Part shown: in pieces, positions 8,023-16,108 of the stretch
Layout of the letters: each line of letters begins with the position of its first letter
How positions within the stretch are numbered: the first letter of the stretch is position 1
Origin: a virus
Length of the DNA stretch: 43,686 nt
IMG/VR virus record: IMGVR_UViG_3300025087_001022
Span: 1-43,686 of that record
Reading direction: 5' to 3' (one strand)
Made by a program: the position numbers and the translations under genes
The notes under the pieces: generated by a model
What the model saw: only the letters and a program-made list of their open reading frames with translations
What the model was told of the DNA's origin: nothing
Database searches by the model: none

Positions 8023-10245
8023 TTAAATCCAGCGGATTTTGTAGCGGGCTAGCACCTCAACAAATCTTGCCATTCCCACCCACGTTAGATCGAAAGTGCT
8101 TGGGTCATCAAGAAGATAAAGAACATCACTGGCCGTTCCGTCGTCTTGCTTCCAGTTATTCAAGTCACTAGTTCCGTTGTTTTCTACGGTGAAGTTCGGG
8201 AAGTCTGCGACTAGTCTTTGGTTCGGAGCAAGAGTTCCTTGGTAGTCAAACGTTCGACCAGGAAAGTTCTTCACGGGTAATACAGACATACTGGTTACGC
8301 TACGTGAATCGCCTATTGCGTAATGCGTTCTAAGAGCGTCGATGCCCTGGGTTATCGTTCCTCCGGAGTTTTCTACCCACACATGACACACATAATCTCC
8401 GGATGTTGGATTATCCACGTCAGTTATAACAAGTGTGACATCTGTTCCTGACGCCACGGATGTTCCCCCGCTCCGAGTAATTATTAGCGTATTCCCGGAT
8501 ACAGTAGGCGCCAGAGTTCCGTCAATTTGACTACTGGTTACTTCCCCGGCACCAACATTAGCAATCGTCGTGTTTTCAGGGAACTGAATTTTTATTACAT
8601 CGGTTGCTGCTAATGCAGCACTAAGATCAAATGACAAAGTATACGTCGCATCAATCGTACTGGCTGTCGCTGGGCTTACGGTTAGACTTATGTCCGAGAT
8701 TACTACCGGACTTCCCGTAACTGAGAAATACGTAGATGTAGAATACGTATCTAGAACTATGTCCGATGCGTTGGTAGTTTGGATCGCGCAAGCCCAAGTT
8801 CCGGCTTTTGGATTAGTTACGCCAACAATAACCAAGTTTTGGACGCCGGCTGCTTCGGCCGTACCAGTAGATCTCGTAACCGTTAGTACATTTCCCGATG
8901 CCGCTGCGGTAAGAGTTCCGTCCATAGTCGTACTCGTTGCTGTAACACCGATGAGACTGACTCCCACGGGAAAGTCGATAACGATTTTACCGTCGCTTGG
9001 AATTGACGTGTAGGTTGTAAAAGCAAATGTCCAATCTGCGCCTACGGTATCTTCGGCAGCGTTAGATAAACTAACTGATATACTGGCTAGGCCACCTTGG
9101 TATGGTTTGAACGTTAGTCTCGGGAATACGGGCTGCGCGCCTCCGCCGTTAGTAAGAGAGATTGTTTCGGCAGCTCCGTTAGCCAAATTTTCATAGTCCG
9201 ACTCATCTCCAGATTCCCAGGTTCCTGCCCCACTCCCTTCTACAGAAACGCTTACCCAGCTATTAGCTGTAGGATCTGCCTCAATCGCTGTTTTAAGTGT
9301 ATTCGCCGAACTAGTACCGAACGAAACGTTTATGTCCCTGTTTTGTCCGCGAGCAAGATTAGTGAATCCTTGGGCATCCCCAGTTGCCCATATCCCCGTT
9401 CCCGATCCCTGAACAATTACAGTAACCAATGCGCGGGCATCCTTGCTTCTATCGAGAGCGTCTTTCAAATCGTTGGCCGTAGATGTCCCTGCGTTATAGG
9501 TAATTCTGATATCTTTGGCCCTTACTTCAACTAGTTCTTCGGTGCTGTTGACAAACTTGACTCGTATTCTTTCGCCAGTCGTCCCAGTAGCAACTGCTGT
9601 AACGGTAATATCAGCGTCTAAAGCGACAGCGCCAAAAACTTTGGTCGCATTCAACTCTGTTGTTGACGTAACTACGGCTTGGGCCGCGTTTGTCATCTTT
9701 ACCCGAATATTATTTCCTCTTGGACCAACTTCTTTGGCTGTGAACGTTAAATCGTCGTTTGTAAGAGTGCCCGTATCAGTAATTTTAGTAAGACTAGCTC
9801 TTACTCCTTTTGCCTGTACAGTAGCAGCTGTCTCGGAGCCGTAGTAGAAGGGGTCAGGACAGTAGAAACTAATGTGACACACGATAACCAGTCCAGCAGT
9901 TCCCTGGGGAAACGTCTCGTCTGAAACACCTGTAAACACAGCGTTTATGTAACGGTCGCTGTGCTTGTATAGCTTATTCACGCCTTGCGGGAATGCGTTA
10001 ATTACTTCGTCGAATGCTGTTCGAGCATCCTCAGCCGTAGTTCCAGGAGTTGCGGCATCGGTTCCATAAAAACTAACCGCAATGTCTATTGTTCTCGCAT
10101 CCCAAGGAGGATCTTCCTGGAGTCTGGTTCCATGAGTTTTAGCCAGAACAGCTGGGTTCACGCGTTTTGGAACAGACTCGGTCCACGACTCGGAAACCGT
10201 GGTAAACGTCACATCCCCGTATTTTACAAGGATGGTAGCTGGCAT
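8023..10245 (-). CDS. Dit-like distal tail protein with inserted Ig-like repeats
   Basis: 740 residues. Residues 1-140 look like the N-terminal domain of siphovirus distal tail (Dit) proteins (start M-P-A-T-I-L-V-K-Y-G-D-V-T-F, then F-Y-G-T-D-A, and H-I-S-F-Y-C-P-D-P-F-Y-Y-G). Two related modules follow (G-(E/N)-R-I-R-V-K-type, then Q-G-S-G-T-G-x-W repeats). Residues about 390-510 and 512-640 are Ig-like repeats of the kind found in the next protein (I-P-S-D-G-K-I-V-I-D-F-P, V-L-T-V-T-R, V-G-V-T-N-P). The C terminus (650-740: F-P-G-R-T-F-D-Y-Q-G-T-L) resembles the Dit C-terminal beta domain. Its position between tape measure and hub is the usual place of Dit. Confidence 0.78.
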   Translation of the reverse strand: MPATILVKYGDVTFTTVSESWTESVPKRVNPAVLAKTHGTRLQEDPPWDARTIDIAVSFYGTDAATPGTTAEDARTAFDEVINAFPQGVNKLYKHSDRYINAVFTGVSDETFPQGTAGLVIVCHISFYCPDPFYYGSETAATVQAKGVRASLTKITDTGTLTNDDLTFTAKEVGPRGNNIRVKMTNAAQAVVTSTTELNATKVFGAVALDADITVTAVATGTTGERIRVKFVNSTEELVEVRAKDIRITYNAGTSTANDLKDALDRSKDARALVTVIVQGSGTGIWATGDAQGFTNLARGQNRDINVSFGTSSANTLKTAIEADPTANSWVSVSVEGSGAGTWESGDESDYENLANGAAETISLTNGGGAQPVFPRLTFKPYQGGLASISVSLSNAAEDTVGADWTFAFTTYTSIPSDGKIVIDFPVGVSLIGVTATSTTMDGTLTAAASGNVLTVTRSTGTAEAAGVQNLVIVGVTNPKAGTWACAIQTTNASDIVLDTYSTSTYFSVTGSPVVISDISLTVSPATASTIDATYTLSFDLSAALAATDVIKIQFPENTTIANVGAGEVTSSQIDGTLAPTVSGNTLIITRSGGTSVASGTDVTLVITDVDNPTSGDYVCHVWVENSGGTITQGIDALRTHYAIGDSRSVTSMSVLPVKNFPGRTFDYQGTLAPNQRLVADFPNFTVENNGTSDLNNWKQDDGTASDVLYLLDDPSTFDLTWVGMARFVEVLARYKIRWI

Positions 10246-13200
10246 TTACGGAGACCCGCCTGGCGAGAAACTAGCGATCTGCTGGCCCAGCTGTTGCGCA
10301 ATTAGATTTATATCCATCCCGGTTCGTATTTGGAACTGATTGTTCATAGTCACGTTTGCGCCAGCTACGTTGGTTCCACCTATTACTCCACCGAGTCCCG
10401 GAGTTTCGCCAGCGCCCTTTTCGAGTTCTTGCAACTCGGCTTCGCTGATACCTCCAGAAAGAATTTGTGCAATTTCAGACGCTCCTTGGGTGGTCATAAG
10501 CCCGCCACCAAATGTGGCCTGCAACTGTTCGCCGGCACGAGTACGTTCTTTTTGACGCTCGACTTCGGCCATCATCATGGCATGCGCAGCAGCGCGGGCT
10601 CTTCGGTGCCTTATTTTCTTTTTGCTCGCTCCTCCAGTTATTCCAAGTGCTCGCATCGCGAGTGGCACAGCTATAGCTCCGATTGGGCCGCCTATAAGCG
10701 CTCCTCCAATAGCTCCACCCGCCATCGCGGCGTTTCGTCCCCCAGAACCTCGTCCGCCTAACTGCATTCCTCCACGCCCTATCCCAGCTAGCGCCGCAAC
10801 TATAGCTAACGGAGCCATTCCGCTCATCGCAGCGCCAAATCCTCCAGCTGCTGGAGCTGCACCACCAGCGGCGGCTCCTCCACCCGCGGCGGCTCCTCCA
10901 CCCGCGGCGGCTCCTCCACCGCCGAACAAACTTCCTAGCATAGACATAAATCCGCCACCCCCTGCTGGGGCTGCGCCACCTTGGGCAGCTCCGCCCATCA
11001 TAGATCCCAATCCCGAAGACAGTGAAGATGTCAGACCTTGCGCAACTCCTTGGCCCACGCTTTGAACAGATGCCCGAATCACGGACTTTTGAATGTCTTT
11101 CATGGCATCTGCAAATTTTTTACCGTCCAGAATCATAGCTGTAAACGCGTCGGCTGTGCTAGATTCTACAGAATTCATTGCGCTTTCCCACAGATGTGCT
11201 ACCGTCCCCGCTGTCTGCTTCTCAAGCTCTAGCAGTTCTACATCGTACTCGGCTCTTCGGTCTAACTTAGCTTGGATAAGTTCTTCGTCCGATTCAACGC
11301 CTCTAGCATTAGCTTCTCTTTCGAGCCTTCTTATGTCCTTATTGTATTCCTGATCCAGTTTAGCTTTTTGAAGATTGAGCTTTCTTCCTCCGTTTCGGGT
11401 AACTCTAATCTGCCGATTTAACGTAGCGGACTCGTACCTTGCTTTTTCTTCTGCATCTTTGTTGCGAATTTCCAGTTGACCAGCTCGAAATTTACGCTCG
11501 TTAGCTTCTCGACGACTTGCGATAAGTTCATCGGCGTCCACGTCTATCTCAAATTTTTTGCCCTCGTCTTCTGTTTTTGCTACGGCTATGGCTCTTTGCG
11601 TATTAACTTCTGCTTCATATTCTTCTTGTAGGCGATTAAACTTAAGCCGCAAAGCTTGCTCTTCGTTTTCCGTAGTTTCTTCTATGCCGCGCCGTTTAAA
11701 CTCGTTGAACTTATTCATCGCAACTGATTGTTCGTGGAGTAACTCCGCCTCTCGTGCCGAATAAGCCTCAAAAACAGCCCCAGCTTCGCGTAATGTAAAT
11801 TCATAGTTTTCGAGCGACTTTACTTTACTCTGGGCAGCAGCGTACTGTACCTGAGCATCCTCCACAGCAGCTTTTTTAGATGCCTCGAATAGTTCTCTTT
11901 CATTGCCGAAGATAGGTTGATGTCTAGCGTCCAGCGGTAATGGTCTATCAGCCAGTTTTTTAAGTTCGTCTCGCGCAGCTGTTTGTTCCTCAAGAGCCGT
12001 TTGATAATCAGCACCGAGATTAGCAGCTAATACCCGGCTAGCTCCCTTTCGGATATCGCGAAGTTCCTCCAACGACTTCGCGCCCGACACGCGGCTGATC
12101 CCAGATGCTTTAGCCTTGTCTATTCCCTGTAGATAAGCATCTTGTTGCGCTTTTGCAGCCTTCTCAGCAGCAAAGCTAGTATACAACCAAGCATTAGCGA
12201 TCTCGTAAATTCCCGCAGCGATGAGTCCCCATATGCCTATTTTAGCTCCAACGGACATCTTACCAGCAGATCCAGCCAATGTCGCACCAGTTGCAGCATT
12301 ACCAGCGGCTGTTTGGGCAATAGCTGCTTTTGCAGAAGAGACAGTTATGGCTTCCCACATTCTAGCAACGCCCTTACCCGCAATCACAAGCGTAGCGAGA
12401 GTACCACCAAGAGCGATAGTTGTTGCTGTTATTTTTACGAGCCCATTACCAAGCGGAGACTGGGCCATAACAGACATCACGTCCAACGTCCCCATCAACG
12501 CAGGTTTTAGTGTTTGGAACGATGCAATAATCGGAGCTAGGGCAGAATTTTTTAGCTTTATGTAGGCAGCGGATAGATTATTCGTTGCATCAGCTGAAAA
12601 TCTAAGGGCGGCGCCGGTTTCATTTGTATTATCCCGAAGTTCCTCAAATCTTTCGGATCCTTGGCGAGCCAAAGTCAAAAATGGTGTAAGTCCTCGACGA
12701 TTGAATAGTTGGTTGGCTTGAGCTACAGATATATTTGCGTTTTTGAGATTATCGAGAACTTTCGCAAATCCAAGGGTTTGTACAGATACATCTTGAACCG
12801 AAAGTCCAATATCTGCAAATACGTTTTTCGTGGGCGCTGTTTCGAGACTAACTAATATGTTTCGAAGTGCTGTGCCAGCCGCAGTACCTCGGATACCAGC
12901 ATCAGCAAGCATTTGAAAAATAGCGGCCGTATCTTGAAGAGTAAGTCCAAGGGCTTTAGCTGTCGCGCCGCCTTGCACAAATGCGGGGATCAAATCTTTT
13001 AGCTCGGCTTTAGATTTTACCAGAGTCGTGGCCATGATGTCTGACACCATGCCAGCATCCTGCATACTTAGCCCAAACTGAGTAACAACGTCGGTAACCG
13101 ATCTAGCAACTACCCCTAATTCTTCGGAAGATCCGGCGGCAAGATTCAACGCCGGTTGAATTGTTACTGCTACATTCGTAGCTGATAAACCGGCTTTAGC

Positions 13201-14043
13201 TAACACAGCCATCGCGTCCGCAATTTCTGTAGCCGAAAATACACTCGTCGTAGACATCTGGAGAGCAGAGTCTCGAAGAAGACTGAATTCTGCCGACGTT
13301 CCACGAGTAGCAGCCTGGACCGTAGCCATGGCCTTGTCAAAATCTGACGCGGCAGATATCATCTCACGAGCAGCCAAAGTTCCTATTCCAGCGGCTACAA
13401 ATTCAGGGGCCGACGTAAAACCATGGCCGCCTACAAAACCTCTATTGCGGCCACCGCCACCGCCACCACCACCTCCGCCTCCGCCTCCGCCGCCAGAAAA
13501 GGCCGACGCAAATGCCCCGGTTGACGCCGCGCCTCGAAGAAATCTGAGCCGCCCAGCAGCTGCTTTGGGAGACATCATGGTTGATGCTCCCATCGATCCC
13601 GACGATTTAAATAGTCCTCCCGTTGTGGTCGGAGACTGCGAAAGTGAAAGAGATGATCCGCGGAGTCTGCTTACATTGCTCTGCATAGCAGACTCGTTGG
13701 CCCGTCGAATCGAATCTGCTTCTGCTATAGCTGCGCTAGCTCTGTTCCTCGCAGCCTGAATAAATCCTGCCGTGTAAGAATTCCATTTGGCGGTTGAGTT
13801 CGATACAAGCCTCGACTCTTCCTTCATTGTATCTAACAACGTTCTGTTTACGAATTTTATGGCCCGTCCCATCGACGACAACTCTGCTTGGGCGTGCTTT
13901 GTAGCTGCTTGATACGTTTCGAGAGATAGTTTTCCGCGACCGTAGGCAGCGTTTATCATGTCGATATTCTTCAGAACTTTGTTAAATTCTGTTGTCTCGA
14001 CACGAGCTTTAAAAGCGATTAGAACTTCTTTACTAATAGGCAT
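10246..14043 (-). CDS. tail tape measure protein
   Basis: 1265 residues. Residues about 240-570 are the TP901-type tape measure core (A-A-T-R-G-T-S-A-E-F, S-A-T-E-I-A-D-A-M-A-V-L-A-K-A-G, A-G-I-R-G-T-A-A-G-T-A-L-R-N-I-L). A hydrophobic stretch lies near 520-640, long Glu/Lys/Arg/Ala coiled coil covers about 690-960, and a Gly/Ala-rich, membrane-active-looking C terminus follows. Residues about 184-200 hold 15 consecutive glycines, and a G-G-G-A-A-A triplet repeat occurs near the C terminus. The protein sets tail length and is ejected with DNA. By the usual 0.15 nm per residue the tail would be about 190 nm. The ribosome site (AGGTAGG) lies inside the duplicated chaperone end just upstream. 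Confidence 0.93.
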   Translation of the reverse strand: MPISKEVLIAFKARVETTEFNKVLKNIDMINAAYGRGKLSLETYQAATKHAQAELSSMGRAIKFVNRTLLDTMKEESRLVSNSTAKWNSYTAGFIQAARNRASAAIAEADSIRRANESAMQSNVSRLRGSSLSLSQSPTTTGGLFKSSGSMGASTMMSPKAAAGRLRFLRGAASTGAFASAFSGGGGGGGGGGGGGGGRNRGFVGGHGFTSAPEFVAAGIGTLAAREMISAASDFDKAMATVQAATRGTSAEFSLLRDSALQMSTTSVFSATEIADAMAVLAKAGLSATNVAVTIQPALNLAAGSSEELGVVARSVTDVVTQFGLSMQDAGMVSDIMATTLVKSKAELKDLIPAFVQGGATAKALGLTLQDTAAIFQMLADAGIRGTAAGTALRNILVSLETAPTKNVFADIGLSVQDVSVQTLGFAKVLDNLKNANISVAQANQLFNRRGLTPFLTLARQGSERFEELRDNTNETGAALRFSADATNNLSAAYIKLKNSALAPIIASFQTLKPALMGTLDVMSVMAQSPLGNGLVKITATTIALGGTLATLVIAGKGVARMWEAITVSSAKAAIAQTAAGNAATGATLAGSAGKMSVGAKIGIWGLIAAGIYEIANAWLYTSFAAEKAAKAQQDAYLQGIDKAKASGISRVSGAKSLEELRDIRKGASRVLAANLGADYQTALEEQTAARDELKKLADRPLPLDARHQPIFGNERELFEASKKAAVEDAQVQYAAAQSKVKSLENYEFTLREAGAVFEAYSAREAELLHEQSVAMNKFNEFKRRGIEETTENEEQALRLKFNRLQEEYEAEVNTQRAIAVAKTEDEGKKFEIDVDADELIASRREANERKFRAGQLEIRNKDAEEKARYESATLNRQIRVTRNGGRKLNLQKAKLDQEYNKDIRRLEREANARGVESDEELIQAKLDRRAEYDVELLELEKQTAGTVAHLWESAMNSVESSTADAFTAMILDGKKFADAMKDIQKSVIRASVQSVGQGVAQGLTSSLSSGLGSMMGGAAQGGAAPAGGGGFMSMLGSLFGGGGAAAGGGAAAGGGAAAGGAAPAAGGFGAAMSGMAPLAIVAALAGIGRGGMQLGGRGSGGRNAAMAGGAIGGALIGGPIGAIAVPLAMRALGITGGASKKKIRHRRARAAAHAMMMAEVERQKERTRAGEQLQATFGGGLMTTQGASEIAQILSGGISEAELQELEKGAGETPGLGGVIGGTNVAGANVTMNNQFQIRTGMDINLIAQQLGQQIASFSPGGSP

Positions 14044-14045
14044 AG

Positions 14046-14105
14046 CTACGACCTACCTTTTCGGACCTTAGTAGACCGTGACGCGCGCTTCATAGCGTCT
14101 GCTTC
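14046..14105 (-). pseudogene. second 3' end of the tail-chaperone extension gene
   Basis: Minus-strand codons read E-A-D-A-M-K-R-A-S-R-S-T-K-V-R-K-G-R-S-stop, ending two bases before the tape measure start. The intact gene upstream of tnpB ends E-A-D-A-M-K-R-V-S-R-S-S-K-V-R-N-N-R-R-stop. Fourteen of 19 residues match. All 13 matching non-Met residues use a different codon. This looks like the native gene end left behind on the far side of the tnpB insertion; it also carries the tape measure ribosome site. Confidence 0.75.
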
Positions 14106-14111
14106 CCGTTG
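14092..14111 (-). other. predicted guide/target segment at the TnpB right end
   Basis: If the element ends at TTTCGAG (14118-14112), the 20 bases that follow on the minus strand (14111 to 14092) would be the guide part of an omegaRNA, since TnpB guides are copied from the sequence flanking the right end. They fall inside the native 3' end of the chaperone gene. The boundary is inferred, not proven. Confidence 0.4.
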
Positions 14112-14195
14112 CTCGAAACAAAAGTAGTCACACACATTCGACTACTCTTGCAGATTCTCGGTTCACAGTCAGTTGCGTTGCCATCTTACGATGGC
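14112..14195 (-). ncRNA. putative omegaRNA scaffold / IS605-type right-end hairpins
   Basis: Two perfect hairpins overlap the 3' end of tnpB on the minus strand: a 6-bp stem GCCATC/GATGGC with GTAA loop (14195-14180) and a 7-bp stem AGTAGTC/GACTACT with a 10-base loop (14146-14123) that includes the TGA stop. The run TTTTGTTTCGAG follows. This is the place and form expected for the structured 3' part of a TnpB omegaRNA and the right end recognised by TnpA. Confidence 0.55.
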
Positions 14196-15411
14196 GCGGT
14201 CTCCTACCGACTCCACGAGCGTTTAAAGTCTCCGGGCAACTCCCGGCGACCAGAATATTCTTAGCTGCGTTTAGATCCGCGTTCTCTGTGTGGCCGCAAT
14301 CGAGACATTGGAACACAGCCTGCAAAAGCCGATTCCTAGTGTCTGTATAACCACATGTCGAACACTTCTGGCTGGTATAAGCTGGACTAACAATTACGAC
14401 TTTTGCCCCATGCAGCTTGGCTTTATATTCCAATTGTCGGCGAAATTCGTAAAAATTTGCGTCCAGAATACAACGATTTAACCCAGCCTTAGCCGCCCGT
14501 CCTCGGCCACTCCTTTTGCGGGTCATGCTAACAACTTTCAAGTCTTCAATACAGATTACGCCGTGGTTCTTGGCGATTTCTGTCGTAGCCTTGTGAGTTG
14601 CATCTTTACGTAAATTAGCTATCCGACAGTGAATTCGCGCGGCACGCGCACGGGCCCTTATTCTTCGATTTGAACCTTTTTTCTTCCGAGAAAGTGACTT
14701 CTGGGCACGACGGAGTCGCCGCTTGTTTTTATTCGTTGCTTGGGGATTCTCATATACGACCCCGTTACTTAGAACAGCCAACTTTGTCACTCCTAGATCG
14801 ACACCAACACTTGATAAACTATTTGTCGATATCTCTGTGGCATCGACGTGCAACATAACCGACACGAACCAACGCCCAACATGCTCAGTCACACTAACAG
14901 ACTTATAAGTGCCACGTTGGATAGAGTTCCGCTCACCCGGTTTCATACGAACCCACCCAATTTTAGGTAGTTTGATAGTGTGTTGAATAACGTGTGTGGC
15001 TGACGAAAGTTGAAATCCCCCAACCCGACTAGACCGACTTTTGAACTTAGGGAAACCGGGAGTCTGTCCGATTTTACAGCGGCGAAAAAATGCAGCGTAG
15101 GCTAAATCAAGATTTCGAAGCGCCATCTGAGGGGCACATTTGGAGCTATGGTACATCCACGGAATACCGCCTTGATGCTGCGGTAGGACTTTTAGTGACG
15201 TCAACTCACGATGTAAATCAATAGCACTGGGAATCTTTGGAGCATCTTCTTTCAAAACACCAGATTCAATAGCTGCTTTTCGAGCAGCCCACGCTTCGCG
15301 CTTGCGCTGTAGCCCCCAATTCCACGCCCAACGAGCACAACCAGCATGCTGCAAGAGTCTCTGGCGCTGGGCCGCTGTCGGCTGAATCTCAACTTTTCGA
15401 GACAGTATCAT
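14128..15411 (-). CDS. tnpB: RNA-guided nuclease TnpB (IS200/IS605 OrfB family), apparently active
   Basis: 427 residues, normal length. An N-terminal helix-turn-helix region (L-S-R-K-V-E-I-Q-P-T) is followed by a wedge domain and the split RuvC domain: Asp205 in G-V-D-L-G-V, Glu289 in I-C-I-E-D-L, Asp379 in E-N-A-D-L-N-A-A-K-N-I. The zinc finger is C350-x2-C353...C369-x2-C372. All catalytic and zinc residues are present. TnpB proteins cleave DNA next to a short TAM, guided by an omegaRNA from their own 3' end. No tnpA is present. The start codon lies nine bases after the chaperone stop, leaving no room for a classical left end, so the gene is embedded in the tail operon and probably works like a homing nuclease. 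Confidence 0.92.
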   Translation of the reverse strand: MILSRKVEIQPTAAQRQRLLQHAGCARWAWNWGLQRKREAWAARKAAIESGVLKEDAPKIPSAIDLHRELTSLKVLPQHQGGIPWMYHSSKCAPQMALRNLDLAYAAFFRRCKIGQTPGFPKFKSRSSRVGGFQLSSATHVIQHTIKLPKIGWVRMKPGERNSIQRGTYKSVSVTEHVGRWFVSVMLHVDATEISTNSLSSVGVDLGVTKLAVLSNGVVYENPQATNKNKRRLRRAQKSLSRKKKGSNRRIRARARAARIHCRIANLRKDATHKATTEIAKNHGVICIEDLKVVSMTRKRSGRGRAAKAGLNRCILDANFYEFRRQLEYKAKLHGAKVVIVSPAYTSQKCSTCGYTDTRNRLLQAVFQCLDCGHTENADLNAAKNILVAGSCPETLNARGVGRRPRHRKMATQLTVNRESARVVECV

Positions 15412-15420
15412 AATAACACT

Positions 15421-15708
15421 CTACCGTCTATTGTTCCTTACTTTAGAGCTGCGGCTTACTCGTTTCATCGCATCAGCCTCTTCTCTTTTATATTCGTTCA
15501 ACGCGCGAATCATTTCGTTCAACTGAGGTAGCGTCAGCCGTCGGAATATTTTCGGGGTCATACCCCCAAAATTTATGGCGAGAGCTGCGTAAGCCTTTCT
15601 CCAGGTATGCTCTGGCTTTCTTCGGGCGTCTCGGCCATTTCGATCACGTTTGTCCCGGCGGCTTGGCCGGGACTCGTAGGGTCCGGAGTTTCCTCCGCGC
15701 GTTGCCAC
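15421..15708 (-). CDS. tail assembly chaperone T-extension (gpGT-like, -1 frame)
   Basis: 95-codon frame overlapping the end of the G-like gene by 136 bases and lying in its -1 frame. The upstream part is Arg/Lys-rich; the conserved part (A-A-L-A-I-N-F-G-G-M-T-P-K-I-F-R-R-L-T-L-P-Q-L-N-E-M-I-R) resembles T-extensions that bind the tape measure. It is probably made only as a fusion through -1 frameshifting. The only upstream start is GTG with no ribosome site. I found no canonical X-XXY-YYZ heptamer in the overlap. Its last 20 codons are a recoded copy of the sequence now beyond tnpB (14046-14105). Confidence 0.7.
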   Translation of the reverse strand: MATRGGNSGPYESRPSRRDKRDRNGRDARRKPEHTWRKAYAALAINFGGMTPKIFRRLTLPQLNEMIRALNEYKREEADAMKRVSRSSKVRNNRR

Positions 15709-16094
15709 AAGCCGCTGACAACGAGAACGCTGATCACCCCCTCAAGCAATTGTGGGAATTCTCGATAGGTAAACATTCGCCCGACCTTGGTAAGACTCAC
15801 GGACCAATCACCAACGTCGAGCTGCGACTCAGTTAGACCCTCCTTTCGCATAGCCAACCAGGCCAAGAACAAGATTTTCTCGTACAACGCTTTATCCGGC
15901 TTGATATCACCGGTAATAGCATCAATCTCCTGTTTGGGAGTCAGGATCTCCAAATCTCCGTATTTCACGTAGATTTCGGATATGTCTCCGAGGTCCAGAA
16001 CAGTGAGAGTGTGAGTCTTACCGTCCTTGTCGCTAACCTTGAAACTGTTTACTTGGACCAGGTTTGCCAGGTCTTTAGCTTGGTTATCGGCCAC
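15573..16094 (-). CDS. tail assembly chaperone (gpG-like)
   Basis: 173 residues between major tail protein and tape measure region, the usual place of the G-type chaperone. It contains V-N-S-F-K-V-S-D-K-D-G-K-T-H-T-L-T-V-L-D-L-G-D and an alpha-helical middle (Y-E-K-I-L-F-L-A-W-L-A-M-R-K-E-G-L-T), then a Pro/Glu-rich end that overlaps the T frame. Such proteins coat the tape measure protein before tail tube polymerisation. Assignment is from position, size and the overlapping -1 frame. Confidence 0.72.
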   Translation of the reverse strand: MADNQAKDLANLVQVNSFKVSDKDGKTHTLTVLDLGDISEIYVKYGDLEILTPKQEIDAITGDIKPDKALYEKILFLAWLAMRKEGLTESQLDVGDWSVSLTKVGRMFTYREFPQLLEGVISVLVVSGLWQRAEETPDPTSPGQAAGTNVIEMAETPEESQSIPGERLTQLSP

Positions 16095-16108
16095 CGAACC
16101 TCCCTTTA

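Noticed and set aside
13440-13495. Gly-codon run in the tape measure gene as an assembly error
   Set aside because: Codons within the run vary (GGC, GGA, GGT) and the frame is kept on both sides, so it reads as a real low-complexity linker.
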